The notes under the pieces are model-generated. The model was not told where the DNA came from and did not search any database. It was given only the letters and a program-made list of their open reading frames with translations. Positions 26,530 to 34,873 of a stretch of 64,000 nt of DNA are shown in pieces; position 1 is the first letter of the stretch; each line of letters opens with the position of its first letter. The DNA comes from WGAB01 sp964406105 (GTDB lineage Bacteria > Hydrothermota > Hydrothermia > WGAB01), in contig CAYOQK010000022.1 of assembly GCA_964406105.1 (NCBI GenBank), forward strand, positions 1-64,000, written 5' to 3'. The translations under genes and the position numbers were made by a program.

Positions 26530-26901
26530 ATGGAAACCCAAGGGTTCAGCGAAATCCAACTTCGCCGTTTGGAATACGCTGTGATGAACATGAAGGGATG
26601 GCTCAAGTTCTTGGGAATCCTGAACATCATCGGCGGCGCCCTCTACGCCCTTACCCTCGTGGGGCTTCTCGTGGCTTGGCTCCCCCTCTGGATGGGCATC
26701 CTCTTGGTGCAGGCGGGCTCCCGCGCCGACCGCTACATCGCCCTCAAAGACCCCGAAGCCTTCGTGGAAATGATGGAAAAGTTCCGCACCTTCTGGGCTC
26801 TGCTGGGGATCCTCACCCTCATCTTCCTGGTGGGGAGCCTGATTGCAGCCTTCCTGGCCTTCACCGGCTCTCAGATGATGCTCCACGAGATGACCCTTTA
26901 A
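26530..26901 (+). CDS. Small membrane protein, possibly DUF5362 family
   Basis: A 123-residue protein with two hydrophobic segments (about residues 29-60, IIGGALYALTLVGLLVAWLP, and 90-115, LLGILTLIFLVGSLIAAFLA) separated by a charged stretch. It has a good ribosome site (GGAGGTG). The pattern is reminiscent of DUF5362, but I am not certain of the family and its role is unknown. Its TAA stop shares bases with the TAA stop of the convergent glycosyltransferase gene. Confidence 0.75.
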   Translation: METQGFSEIQLRRLEYAVMNMKGWLKFLGILNIIGGALYALTLVGLLVAWLPLWMGILLVQAGSRADRYIALKDPEAFVEMMEKFRTFWALLGILTLIFLVGSLIAAFLAFTGSQMMLHEMTL

Positions 26902-28100
26902 GCCAGACGCGCGATCCGGTCCAACTGGTTCGCCAGCACCTGGGCCTGATACCGACGGGAATACTCCTCAGGCGGCGGAAACCGCAACCCTTTGAGGCTT
27001 CGGATCTCCCGGAGGATCTGCACGATCTGATCCTCCTGATCGGGTAAGAACACCACGCTCTCGCTCTTCCGAGCCACACGAGAGGCCTCGGACCATGAAG
27101 GGGCCTGGAACAGGATGGGTTTGCCGGAGCCGATGTACTCGTACAGTTTCATGGAGGCCGATACATAGGGGAACACAAACCACAGGGCATCGGCCAGAAG
27201 CATCAGCCGGGGCACCCTTTCGTGGGGAACGTACCCCAAGAACACCACCCGATCCTTTAGGTTTTCGCGCTCCACAAACCGATGCACCTCGGCGCCGGCT
27301 TCGCCAGCGATCACCAATTGGAACCCCTCTACGCGCTTGAGGGCCCGGAGAAAGGCCCACACCCCGGCCCCTTTATCGGCCAAAACCCCGGTGTACAGGA
27401 TCACAAAGGCACCGGGCTGGGTGCCCGGGATTCGCTCCTCTGGGGACACCTGCAGTTCAAACATCTCGGGGTCGTACCCGTGCTCAATGAGCACCGCCCG
27501 CGGCCCCAGGTCAATGTTCTGGTACACTTTCACCGGCACGTCCGCCTTGCGAACGATGAACCGACGGATCCGGGTGTGGAGCGATCGGTGCACCGGCGAA
27601 GGGACCCGGTGCCCGGTGGGCCAAAGGTCTGTGAAGTCCGCCACCCAGGGGATTTTGAACCGACCCTTGAGCATCAAGGCCACCAAATGCGATGTATAGG
27701 GGGGCGACACCGAGTACAGCGCCTGGGGGCGATACTGGCGGATAATCCGGCTTCCCAACGCCAGGGCAAAGGGCAGCCAGGGCACCCGGGCATCGGGCAA
27801 CAGGAAGAAGTTGAGGGTGAACCGACTGATGCGCTCGTTCCTCAGGCTCAACTGCACCTGTTTCTTGCCCATCAGGTACAACAGGCGAGACACGTCCAAG
27901 GATTCGGAACGGAACACCCGCATCCTGCGGGCCTCGGCAGCCAACCGCGGATCACGGGCATAGTATGCGATGTCCTTGACGGTAAGGATCAAGGGCTCCC
28001 AGCCGAATTCAGGCAGGTACCGGGCAAAGTGGAACGGCCGTTGCACCCCTGCCATTCCCAGGGGCGGAAAGTAATAGGCGATCATCAAAAGTCGCTTCAT
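26898..28100 (-). CDS. Family 4 glycosyltransferase
   Basis: A 400-residue GT-B protein. The N-terminus (LLMIAYYFPPLGMAGVQRP) and C-terminal donor site (VILYTGVLADKGAG, VVFLGYVPHERVPRLM and YEYIGSGKPIL) are GT4 hallmarks, as in capsule or LPS sugar transferases. It is cytoplasmic and acts on an unknown acceptor. It is alone on its strand, with citrate synthase and its terminator upstream and a convergent gene overlapping at the stop codon. No promoter could be read upstream of the ATG at 28100. Confidence 0.88.
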   Translation of the reverse strand: MKRLLMIAYYFPPLGMAGVQRPFHFARYLPEFGWEPLILTVKDIAYYARDPRLAAEARRMRVFRSESLDVSRLLYLMGKKQVQLSLRNERISRFTLNFFLLPDARVPWLPFALALGSRIIRQYRPQALYSVSPPYTSHLVALMLKGRFKIPWVADFTDLWPTGHRVPSPVHRSLHTRIRRFIVRKADVPVKVYQNIDLGPRAVLIEHGYDPEMFELQVSPEERIPGTQPGAFVILYTGVLADKGAGVWAFLRALKRVEGFQLVIAGEAGAEVHRFVERENLKDRVVFLGYVPHERVPRLMLLADALWFVFPYVSASMKLYEYIGSGKPILFQAPSWSEASRVARKSESVVFLPDQEDQIVQILREIRSLKGLRFPPPEEYSRRYQAQVLANQLDRIARLA

Positions 28101-28235
28101 CGCTGGGTCATCCCCCAGGTTTGTGGGGGTCCCAGGCCCGTCGGTGCGGCTCCTGGTGGAACAGGGGGCTCGGAGAGGCCCCCAGATTATGAGGCCCCTA
28201 TTCTACAGGCCCATGCACCGGGCTCCCTGGGGCAT

Positions 28236-28268
28236 AAAAAGGGTGCCCTCTGCACCTGGAGGGCACCC
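28236..28268 (-). terminator. Rho-independent terminator of the citrate synthase gene
   Basis: GGGTGCCCTC (28241-28250) pairs perfectly with 28259-28268 across an 8-nt loop. On the minus strand the stem is followed by five Us (28236-28240). The rest of the gap 28101-28306 shows no gene. Confidence 0.9.
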
Positions 28269-28306
28269 AAAAGCTTTGCTTTCCTCCTCAGGAGGGGTGG
28301 CTGTGG

Positions 28307-29629
28307 CTACAGCTCTCCCTTTTCCTGTTTTTCCTTCACGTATTCCTTGAGCCACTCCAGGGTCACCGACTTCGGCCGTTCAATGGGCAACCCCAAGGCG
28401 CGGTCCCAAATCAACTGGCTCAAAATGCCGATGGCTCGGGAAACACCGAAGAACACGGTGTAATACGGAAACTCTCGGATGCCGTAATGGTAGAGCAGGA
28501 CACCGGAGTGGGCATCCACATTGGGCCACGGGTTCTTGGCCTTGCCGTGCTGTTTGAGCACATTGGGAATGACCTCGTACAGCATGCTCACAATACGGAA
28601 CAGTTCATCGTCGGGCATGTATCGCAGAGCGAACTCACGAAAGGCCGTGTACCGGGGGTCGGTCCGACGGAGCACCGCGTGGCCGTAGCCCGGGATCACC
28701 CGGCCTGCATTCAGCGTATCCCAGGCGTAGCGTTCAATGTCAGCCTTGGTGGGCATGCGGTCGCCAAAGCTCTTCTTGAGTTCCAGGATCCACCGCAGTA
28801 CTTCCTGGTTTGCCAAGCCGTGGAGCGGGCCCGCCAACCCGTTCATGGCCGCTGACAGGGCGTAATAGGCGTCCGACAGGGCCGAGGCCACCAAATGCCC
28901 AGTGTGGGCGCTGACGTTGCCGCCCTCGTGGTCGGAGTGCAGCACCAGGTACAGCCGCATGAGTTCGTACACCTCGGGGTTGTCGTAGCCCAGCATATGG
29001 GCAAAGTTGGCGGCCCAGTCCAGGGAGGGGTCAGGCTCAATCTGCTGATCGTCGCGGTACAGGTAGCGGTACACGAAGGCTGCCACCCGAGGCAGGCGGG
29101 CAAGGAGATCCAGCACGTCCTCGTACATGTACTCCCAGTACTCCGCCTTGGAGATGCCCTCGGCGTAGGCCCGGGCGAAATGGGAATTCAGTCGCATGGC
29201 CAGGATCCCCAGGGAGAACAGGGTCATGGGATGGGAATCCCGGGGCATGGCCCGAAGCATGTCAAACACGTATCCGGGCACCTCCATGCGGCGGCGGAAC
29301 TCCTCTTGGATCTCCCGAACGTCTTGGTCTGTGGGGATATCGCCTGTGGCCAGCAGGTAAAAGATGCCCTCGGGCAGGGGTTCATCTCCCCCTGGAGCCT
29401 TGGGTAGGAGTTTCCTCACCTCGGGAATGGTGTATCCACGGAAACGGATGCCTTCAAAGGGATCCAGATACGACCCCTCCCACACCATGCACCGCACGCC
29501 CCGCATGCCGCCATAAGCCTGTTTCACCGTGACTTCCGAGATGACCACCGAATCGTACTTTTCCCGGAAGTCATGGGTTTCCTCAACACGCTGGAGGATC
29601 TTTTCCCTCAGCTTTTCCTTAAAAGCCAT
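28307..29629 (-). CDS. Citrate synthase, mitochondrial/eukaryotic-like type
   Basis: A 440-residue citrate synthase that condenses acetyl-CoA with oxaloacetate. The active-site blocks LHSDHEGGNVSAHTGHL, PLHGLANQEVL and VIPGYGHAVLRRTDPRY carry the substrate-binding His residues; the catalytic Asp is in PNVDAHSGVLLYHYG. The N-terminal layout and the DHEGGN/AMNGLAGPLHG wording are those of the mitochondrial type found in Geobacter and a few other bacteria, not of GltA of enterobacteria. The ATG has AGGAGG upstream. It is a single-gene unit with its own promoter and terminator. Confidence 0.94.
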   Translation of the reverse strand: MAFKEKLREKILQRVEETHDFREKYDSVVISEVTVKQAYGGMRGVRCMVWEGSYLDPFEGIRFRGYTIPEVRKLLPKAPGGDEPLPEGIFYLLATGDIPTDQDVREIQEEFRRRMEVPGYVFDMLRAMPRDSHPMTLFSLGILAMRLNSHFARAYAEGISKAEYWEYMYEDVLDLLARLPRVAAFVYRYLYRDDQQIEPDPSLDWAANFAHMLGYDNPEVYELMRLYLVLHSDHEGGNVSAHTGHLVASALSDAYYALSAAMNGLAGPLHGLANQEVLRWILELKKSFGDRMPTKADIERYAWDTLNAGRVIPGYGHAVLRRTDPRYTAFREFALRYMPDDELFRIVSMLYEVIPNVLKQHGKAKNPWPNVDAHSGVLLYHYGIREFPYYTVFFGVSRAIGILSQLIWDRALGLPIERPKSVTLEWLKEYVKEKQEKGEL

Positions 29630-29682
29630 GGCCAGCCTCCTGTGGTTTAAGGCCTAAAGCCTGGAACGGCTTGACACTGCCG

Positions 29683-29712
29683 ATTATAGGTCCTGGGCGT
29701 TCCAAATTTCAA
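29683..29712 (-). promoter_or_regulatory. Promoter of the citrate synthase gene
   Basis: On the minus strand TTGAAA (29707-29712) and TATAAT (29683-29688) are 18 bp apart. The -35 lies inside the 3' end of the upstream helicase gene. The leader of about 45 nt contains short inverted repeats (CGGC-N8-GCCG at 29667-29682) that could be an operator. Confidence 0.7.
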
Positions 29713-32035
29713 GGATTCGCTCAAGGATCAGGCGGGCGCTCCGTTTTCGGTGGCCAAACTGGGCCGGCCCCACGCAGGAGGGGCATCCCCGTTCGCATCC
29801 ACACGACCGGAGGCGGTCCAACGACGCCTGCAGGATGCGTGCCCGCTGTTCAAAGAAGCCCTCCGCCAGGCCGGTGCCTCCGGGGAAGGTCTCGTACACG
29901 TACAGAGTCGGCTGGAACTCTGGTGATGCCGCCCCCTCTGGGCTTTCGTCAGAGGGACGGGGCAGAGGATTGCTGGGCTCGGTGGCCCAGGTGCCCCGCT
30001 CCGTGCCCAGGTGCACCCCCAAATCACCGGGATCGCACATCAAAAAGAGGGGAGCCAAGGACCGGAAAAGGTGCAAAAGTCCCCACAGTCCCAGCTCCAG
30101 ATCGCGACGATCCAAGCCCAGGGGTTGGAACACCGGCGGCTCCAGGGTGAGCCAAAAGGCGGTGGTATGCATCTCATCCTCGGGTAGGTGAACCCGGCCG
30201 AAGCCCACGTTTTCAAAGGTGGTCATGCGCACCTTTTTGAAGCCCACCACCTTGCGGGTCACCAGCACATCGCCATATCGGGAGAGCACCGGTGGACGAG
30301 CGTCCTCCTCAAAGGGTTCCAGCACCCGCACCCGGGTGTAGTCCAGGGCATCGGTATAGTACTCCACCGAAACCTGCTGCACGTAAGCCTTGCGCTCGGT
30401 GTAGTCCAATCGTTTCACCTCGTACTGCTGCCCTCCGTGGAGGTAGATGGCGTGGGGGTGCAGCAGCATGGGGGCAGAGTGGAAATCCACCTCGCCAATG
30501 ATCCGAGAACGGCCCCCGGTTTGGTCCACCACGACGAAGTTCTCCTCTGACACCGTCCGTAGGGAGAACTCATCGGCCGGAAAGTGTTCCGAGGTCCAAT
30601 GGTACCGGCCACCGCTCTTGTACAGCACCCCTTGCTCTTCCAAAAAGGTGAGCAGGGGGGTGACTTCGGTGCCACCGAAGCGTTCTCCTTCGTGGAAGGG
30701 CAGTTCAAAGGCTGCGCATTTGAGATGCTGCATGAGGATCAGCAGGTTGTCGGGGTCAATCAGGGCGTGCTCAGGCGACACTTCAAACAGGTACTCGGGG
30801 TGTTCGGCGAGGAACTGATCCACCGGTGCCGCCGTGGTCACCAAGATGGCCAGGGATTCCCCTTGACGGCGTCCAGCGCGGCCCGCCTGTTGCCAGGTGG
30901 AGGCGATGGTACCCGGATAGCCTGCGAGCACTGCGGCATCCAGGCTTCCGATATCCACCCCCAGTTCCAAGGCGTTGGTGGACACCACCAGGTGAATCTG
31001 GCCCCGTCGCAATCCCTCCTCAATGGCCCGACGTTCCCGGGGCAGGTAGCCACCCCGATAGGAGGCAATCCGCTGCCCGTGATCCGGCCTTTGCACCAAA
31101 GCCTTGCGGAGCTTCTCCAGCAGCACCTCCACGTTGAGCCGGCTCCGGGCGAAGACGATGGTCTTCACACCGTGCTCATAGAGGAACCGGGCGAGGCGGT
31201 AGGTTTCCTCCAGGTAGTTGGCTCGGATCCCGTGCTCGGGATCCACCAGGGGAGGGGTCCAGAACAGGAAATGCTTGCGCCCCTGAGGGGCACCACTTTG
31301 GTCCACCACGAAAAACTCTTGGCCCAGAAGGTTCTGAACATGTTCCCGGGGGTTGCCGATGGTGGCCGAAGTGGCCAGAAACTGCACCTGGGCCCCGTAG
31401 TGCTTTAGGATCCGCTGAAGCCGACGGAACACGTTGGCCACATGGCTCCCAAACACCCCCCGATAGGCATGGATTTCGTCCACCACCACAAACCGTAGCC
31501 CTTGAAAGAGGTGCATCCATGCGGGATGGTGGGGCAGAATGGCCTTGTGGAGCATGTCAGGGTTGGTCACCACGATCCGTCCCTCATCCCGGATGGTTTT
31601 CCGCAGATCCCGAGGGGTATCGCCGTCGTAGGTATGGGCCTGCAGGTCGGTTTCCAGAGCCCGTTCCAGTTCCCGGAGCACCGCCACTTGGTCCTGGGCC
31701 AGGGCTTTGGTGGGAAATACGTAAAGGGCTCGGGCCTGAGGATCTTGGAGCAAACGGTTGACCACCGGCAGGTTGTAGGCCAGGGTCTTGCCGGAGGCTG
31801 TGGGAGTGATGAGGAGCACGTGTTTCCCCTGGTGGACGGCATCAAAGGCCTGTCGCTGGTGCGAGTACAGCCTTTGGATGCCCATGCGCTGCAGAGCCGT
31901 TCGCCACCGGGGATGGAGGGCGTCCGGGAACTCGGCCCACTGGGCTTCTCGGGCCGGTAGAACTCGCCACGCACGGATCCGGCGCCGCAGGGCCTCGTCT
32001 CGGCGAAGGGCCTCCAGCACCTCAGAAACGCTCAT
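29684..32035 (-). CDS. DEAD/DEAH-box helicase of the MrfA/YprA (Hrq1-like) family with C-terminal DUF1998 zinc domain
   Basis: A 783-residue superfamily 2 helicase. Motif I is TPTASGKTLAYNLPV, motif II VVDEIHAYRG, motif III LATSATIGNP, and motif VI QQAGRAGRRQG. The C-terminal DUF1998 region contains a four-cysteine cluster (CGCERGCPSC). B. subtilis MrfA acts in excision of mitomycin adducts and Hrq1 in interstrand crosslink repair, so a 3'-5' DNA helicase in repair is likely. It overlaps the nicotinate phosphoribosyltransferase gene by 4 bp and is probably transcribed with it. Confidence 0.9.
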   Translation of the reverse strand: MSVSEVLEALRRDEALRRRIRAWRVLPAREAQWAEFPDALHPRWRTALQRMGIQRLYSHQRQAFDAVHQGKHVLLITPTASGKTLAYNLPVVNRLLQDPQARALYVFPTKALAQDQVAVLRELERALETDLQAHTYDGDTPRDLRKTIRDEGRIVVTNPDMLHKAILPHHPAWMHLFQGLRFVVVDEIHAYRGVFGSHVANVFRRLQRILKHYGAQVQFLATSATIGNPREHVQNLLGQEFFVVDQSGAPQGRKHFLFWTPPLVDPEHGIRANYLEETYRLARFLYEHGVKTIVFARSRLNVEVLLEKLRKALVQRPDHGQRIASYRGGYLPRERRAIEEGLRRGQIHLVVSTNALELGVDIGSLDAAVLAGYPGTIASTWQQAGRAGRRQGESLAILVTTAAPVDQFLAEHPEYLFEVSPEHALIDPDNLLILMQHLKCAAFELPFHEGERFGGTEVTPLLTFLEEQGVLYKSGGRYHWTSEHFPADEFSLRTVSEENFVVVDQTGGRSRIIGEVDFHSAPMLLHPHAIYLHGGQQYEVKRLDYTERKAYVQQVSVEYYTDALDYTRVRVLEPFEEDARPPVLSRYGDVLVTRKVVGFKKVRMTTFENVGFGRVHLPEDEMHTTAFWLTLEPPVFQPLGLDRRDLELGLWGLLHLFRSLAPLFLMCDPGDLGVHLGTERGTWATEPSNPLPRPSDESPEGAASPEFQPTLYVYETFPGGTGLAEGFFEQRARILQASLDRLRSCGCERGCPSCVGPAQFGHRKRSARLILERILEIWNAQDL

Positions 32036-33231
32036 GCCACCTCAGGCTCAGGCAAACGGGCAATTTGATCCAACACGTACTGCCGGATCTGTTCCACCGG
32101 TGGCTCGGGTACGAGTCGGCGGCCCTGTTCCATCACCTTTTGCAATACGGGCTGCATGGGACTCCCGCACCGGGGGCACCGGGGGTTTTCCCCCTCCTCT
32201 TCGGGAACCACTTGATACTCCAGGCACTGTTCACACCGGAACACCTGTTTCCGCCCGCCGAACTTGCCCTTTTTGGCCACCGGGCGGGATCCGATGGCCA
32301 CGATGTCCATGGCGAAATCAATGGTGGGGGCGTTAGAGATGCTGGTGCCCACGCCGAAGCCGCGGGCACCGGCCTCTTTGAGTTCCTTGATGTTTTTCTC
32401 CGACAGCCCCCCTGACACGAACACCTCCACGTGGGTGTATCCCCGAAGGTCCAGTTCCCAGCGTACCTCCCGCACGATGCGGGCGAAATCGCCGCGCCGG
32501 GAGCTCGGGGTGTCCAGTCGCACAGCCTTGAGATGGGGGATGGTTTCGGCGGCCTCTATGGCCTTTTGCTTTTCATCGCCGTAGGTGTCAATCAGGGCGA
32601 TGCGGGGAACCTCAGGGGGCATGAGTTCGTGGAAGGCACGCCAGGCACGCTGTTCCCCCAACACGATGATGAGGGCATGGGGCATGGTGCCTTGGGGTGG
32701 GCGGCCCAGGGTTTCGGCCCCCAGGATGCTGGACACCCCGTCGCAACCGCCGATGAAGGCCGAACGGTCAATCACCGGAGCCAGGGCGGGGTGCATCCGG
32801 CGGATGCCGAAGGAAAGCACCGGCACTTCTCCTGCCAAGCGTTTGATGCGGGCGGCCCGGGTGGCCACGCCCGAGGACTGGCACAGAAACCCGAGGAGAG
32901 GGGTTTCCAGCACAGCGAAGGTGCGGTACTCGCCCTCCAGGGCCATGACCGGTACCGGGACACCGGTGGCGTCTCGGTGGCGGAACACGGTGCCTTCGGG
33001 TAGGGCGTAAACGTCCACAGGGCGGCCTTCCAACAGGCGGAGGGCCTCTTCCAGGCCCACGAACACCGCCCATTCGTACCCCTTGGGTAGGGAGGAGGCG
33101 GTGAACTCGGCGTACACGCGAGTGTGATCTCCCAGCCGTTCCAGGATCTGACGGGTGCGTTCAAAGTAGATGTCGGTGGTCCGACCCTGCCGGATCTCCT
33201 CCTCTGTTGCGATGAAAAACCGCCGGTTCAT
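32032..33231 (-). CDS. pncB: Nicotinate phosphoribosyltransferase with C-terminal zinc ribbon
   Basis: A 399-residue enzyme that makes nicotinate mononucleotide from nicotinate and PRPP in NAD salvage. The start at 33231 (NRRFFIATEEEIRQGRTTD) is chosen over the longer frame because homology starts there and a -10 element lies 7 nt upstream. Landmarks are SFGIRRMHPALAP, IALIDTYGDEKQKAIEAAE, VRLDTPSSRRGDF and FVSGGLSEKNI with GVGTSISNAP. The C-terminal CEQCLEYQVV and CPRCGSPM form a zinc-ribbon of the kind seen in archaeal-type enzymes. It is coupled to the helicase gene by a 4-bp overlap. Confidence 0.9.
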   Translation of the reverse strand: MNRRFFIATEEEIRQGRTTDIYFERTRQILERLGDHTRVYAEFTASSLPKGYEWAVFVGLEEALRLLEGRPVDVYALPEGTVFRHRDATGVPVPVMALEGEYRTFAVLETPLLGFLCQSSGVATRAARIKRLAGEVPVLSFGIRRMHPALAPVIDRSAFIGGCDGVSSILGAETLGRPPQGTMPHALIIVLGEQRAWRAFHELMPPEVPRIALIDTYGDEKQKAIEAAETIPHLKAVRLDTPSSRRGDFARIVREVRWELDLRGYTHVEVFVSGGLSEKNIKELKEAGARGFGVGTSISNAPTIDFAMDIVAIGSRPVAKKGKFGGRKQVFRCEQCLEYQVVPEEEGENPRCPRCGSPMQPVLQKVMEQGRRLVPEPPVEQIRQYVLDQIARLPEPEVA

Positions 33232-33238
33232 GGCTATT

Positions 33239-33244
33239 AGTGTA
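33239..33244 (-). promoter_or_regulatory. -10 element for probable leaderless pncB transcript
   Basis: On the minus strand TACACT ends 7 nt before the ATG at 33231. There is no Shine-Dalgarno sequence and no clear -35. Confidence 0.45.
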
Positions 33245-33378
33245 CACCCGTTCCGGGAGAGGGCGGCAGGGGGCACCTGGCAGGCTCTTTGCAGTTTACA
33301 GGGGTCCTGGCGGGGTCACAGGCAGGTGCAGGCGTGGTCAAAGGCTTGAAAAACTGGGGCAAAACCCCGTTCCGTGTG

Positions 33379-33407
33379 TTGACACATGGGAAGCGGGATA
33401 CTACAAT
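33379..33407 (+). promoter_or_regulatory. Promoter of the tRNA gene
   Basis: A perfect TTGACA (33379-33384) and TACAAT (33402-33407) are 17 bp apart, about 35 bp before the tRNA. It is the strongest promoter match in the window and may also serve the nuo operon. Confidence 0.85.
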
Positions 33408-33442
33408 TTTGCGTCAAAGTGGACCAACGCGGGACACTTTAC

Positions 33443-33514
33443 GGGCCCGTAGCTCAATGGCAGAGCAGCGGACTCATAATCCGTGGGTTGCAGGTTCGAG
33501 TCCTGCCGGGCCCA
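33443..33514 (+). tRNA. tRNA with CAT anticodon (elongator Met or Ile2)
   Basis: A 72-nt cloverleaf can be drawn. The acceptor arms GGGCCCG/CGGGCCC pair perfectly. The D stem is GCTC/GAGC with a short 7-nt loop, the anticodon stem GCGGA/TCCGT encloses the loop CTCATAA, and the T arm is GCAGG-TTCGAGT-CCTGC. Discriminator is A; CCA is not encoded. The fully paired first base pair argues against initiator tRNA. Whether the C is modified to lysidine (Ile2) cannot be told from the gene. Six Ts follow at 33515-33520 and may act as a weak terminator. Confidence 0.95.
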
Positions 33515-33576
33515 TTTTTTATTCGTTCCCCTTGGGCCCTTGGGTCCACCGGAACCTCTGAAACAAGGAGGACTTC

Positions 33577-33933
33577 ATGGGAGCCTACCTCTCCCTTGCC
33601 GTTTTTCTCCTGGTAGCCACCGGGATCGCCCTGGTCACCATGGGCCTGGCCATTCTCCTCCGAAAACGGGGCCGGCCCGAGGGCGAAAAGTACCAGAACT
33701 ACGAATGCGGCGAGGTTCCCCAGGGTACCCCGTGGATTCGCTTCCATGCGGGCTACTACTTGGTGGCCTTGATCTTCATCCTGTTTGACGTGGAAGCCCT
33801 GTTCCTGTTCCCCTGGGCCCTCACCCTGAAGACCCTTGGGATCCTCGCCTTTGTGGAGATGACCGTGTTCGTCGTCGTCCTCCTGCTGGGCTGGCTGTAT
33901 GCCTACAAAAAAGGAGCCATTGAATGGGTGTGA
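33577..33933 (+). CDS. nuoA: NADH-quinone oxidoreductase subunit A
   Basis: A 118-residue membrane subunit of complex I with three helices. The signature KYQNYECGEVPQGTPWIRFH and the conserved FILFDVEALFLFPWA are present. The ATG at 33577 has AAGGAGG upstream. It begins an eleven-gene cluster. No separate promoter is evident between the tRNA and this gene. Confidence 0.95.
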   Translation: MGAYLSLAVFLLVATGIALVTMGLAILLRKRGRPEGEKYQNYECGEVPQGTPWIRFHAGYYLVALIFILFDVEALFLFPWALTLKTLGILAFVEMTVFVVVLLLGWLYAYKKGAIEWV

Positions 33934-34448
33934 CCCGCGAAGAGGTGAAGTCCCCGCTGGAAGACCTCTTTGATGTGGTGGAACGGTGGCCCGGCGGCGG
34001 CCTGGTGATCGCCCCCTTGGAAAAACTCCTGGCCTGGGGCACCAAGTCGTCCCTTTGGCCTCTGACCTTCGGGCTCGCCTGCTGCGCCATTGAAATGATG
34101 GCCACCTTCGCATCCCGCTTTGACATGGACCGCTTCGGCGTCGTGATGATGCCCTCGCCCCGCCGCACCGACGTCATGATCATCGCCGGCACGGTCACCG
34201 TCAAAATGGCCCCCCGCATCAAACGCCTGTACGAACAAATGCCCCACCCCAAGTACGTGATCGCTATGGGCTCCTGCGCCATCTCCGGAGACCATTACCG
34301 CCACGTGTACTCCGTGGTGCCCGGGGTGGACCGCATCATCCCCGTGGACGTCTATGTGCCCGGCTGCCCGCCCTCGCCCGAGGCGCTGATGCAGGCCATC
34401 CTGGCCCTGCAAAAGAAGATCATGAGCCAAACGGAGCGGAAAACATGA
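33924..34448 (+). CDS. nuoB: NADH-quinone oxidoreductase subunit B
   Basis: A 174-residue peripheral subunit that holds cluster N2, the last iron-sulfur centre before quinone. The ligands are in TFGLACCAIEMM, AMGSCAISG and YVPGCPPSPEAL, which is the complete set. It overlaps nuoA by 10 bp and nuoC by 4 bp. Confidence 0.97.
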   Translation: MGVTREEVKSPLEDLFDVVERWPGGGLVIAPLEKLLAWGTKSSLWPLTFGLACCAIEMMATFASRFDMDRFGVVMMPSPRRTDVMIIAGTVTVKMAPRIKRLYEQMPHPKYVIAMGSCAISGDHYRHVYSVVPGVDRIIPVDVYVPGCPPSPEALMQAILALQKKIMSQTERKT

Positions 34449-34870
34449 GCCTTCCCCAGGAATTGATCCAACCCTTCAACGTGGAGGTATCGGAACAGGG
34501 CATCCCCTACGTGCCCAAGGACCGCCTTCCAGAACTGGCTCAAGCCCTCCACGACCGCGGGTACCGGTTCTTCGTGTTCGTCACCGCCGTGGACTACAAG
34601 GAGTACCTGGAACTCGTGTACCTGATCCGCAACCTGGACACAGGCGAGGAAGCCTTCTTCAAGGTCAAACTGCAAGACGGCGAGTCGGCCCCCACCCTTA
34701 GCCACGTGTACGAAGGCGCCAACTGGCACGAGCGGGAGGTGTACGATCTGTTTGGCATTCCCTTTGAAGGGCATCCAGATCTTCGGCGGATCCTCCTGCC
34801 GGAAGACTGGGAAGGGCATCCCCTCCGCAAGGACTATCCCCTGGATGCCCCCCATCCGCCCTACAGGTGA
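34445..34870 (+). CDS. nuoC: NADH-quinone oxidoreductase subunit C
   Basis: A 141-residue subunit of the complex I connecting arm, on the short side for the family. The 30-kDa subunit signature appears as NWHEREVYDLFGIPFEGHPD followed by RRILLPEDWEGHPLRKDYPL. It is separate from NuoD, unlike the NuoCD fusion of E. coli. Confidence 0.95.
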   Translation: MSLPQELIQPFNVEVSEQGIPYVPKDRLPELAQALHDRGYRFFVFVTAVDYKEYLELVYLIRNLDTGEEAFFKVKLQDGESAPTLSHVYEGANWHEREVYDLFGIPFEGHPDLRRILLPEDWEGHPLRKDYPLDAPHPPYR

Positions 34871-34873
34871 GCC

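Noticed and set aside
29671..29688. Plus-strand promoter TTGACA ... ATTATA between citrate synthase and helicase genes
   Set aside because: The spacing is only about 6 bp and no plus-strand gene follows; the minus-strand TTGAAA-N18-TATAAT explains the AT-rich sequence.
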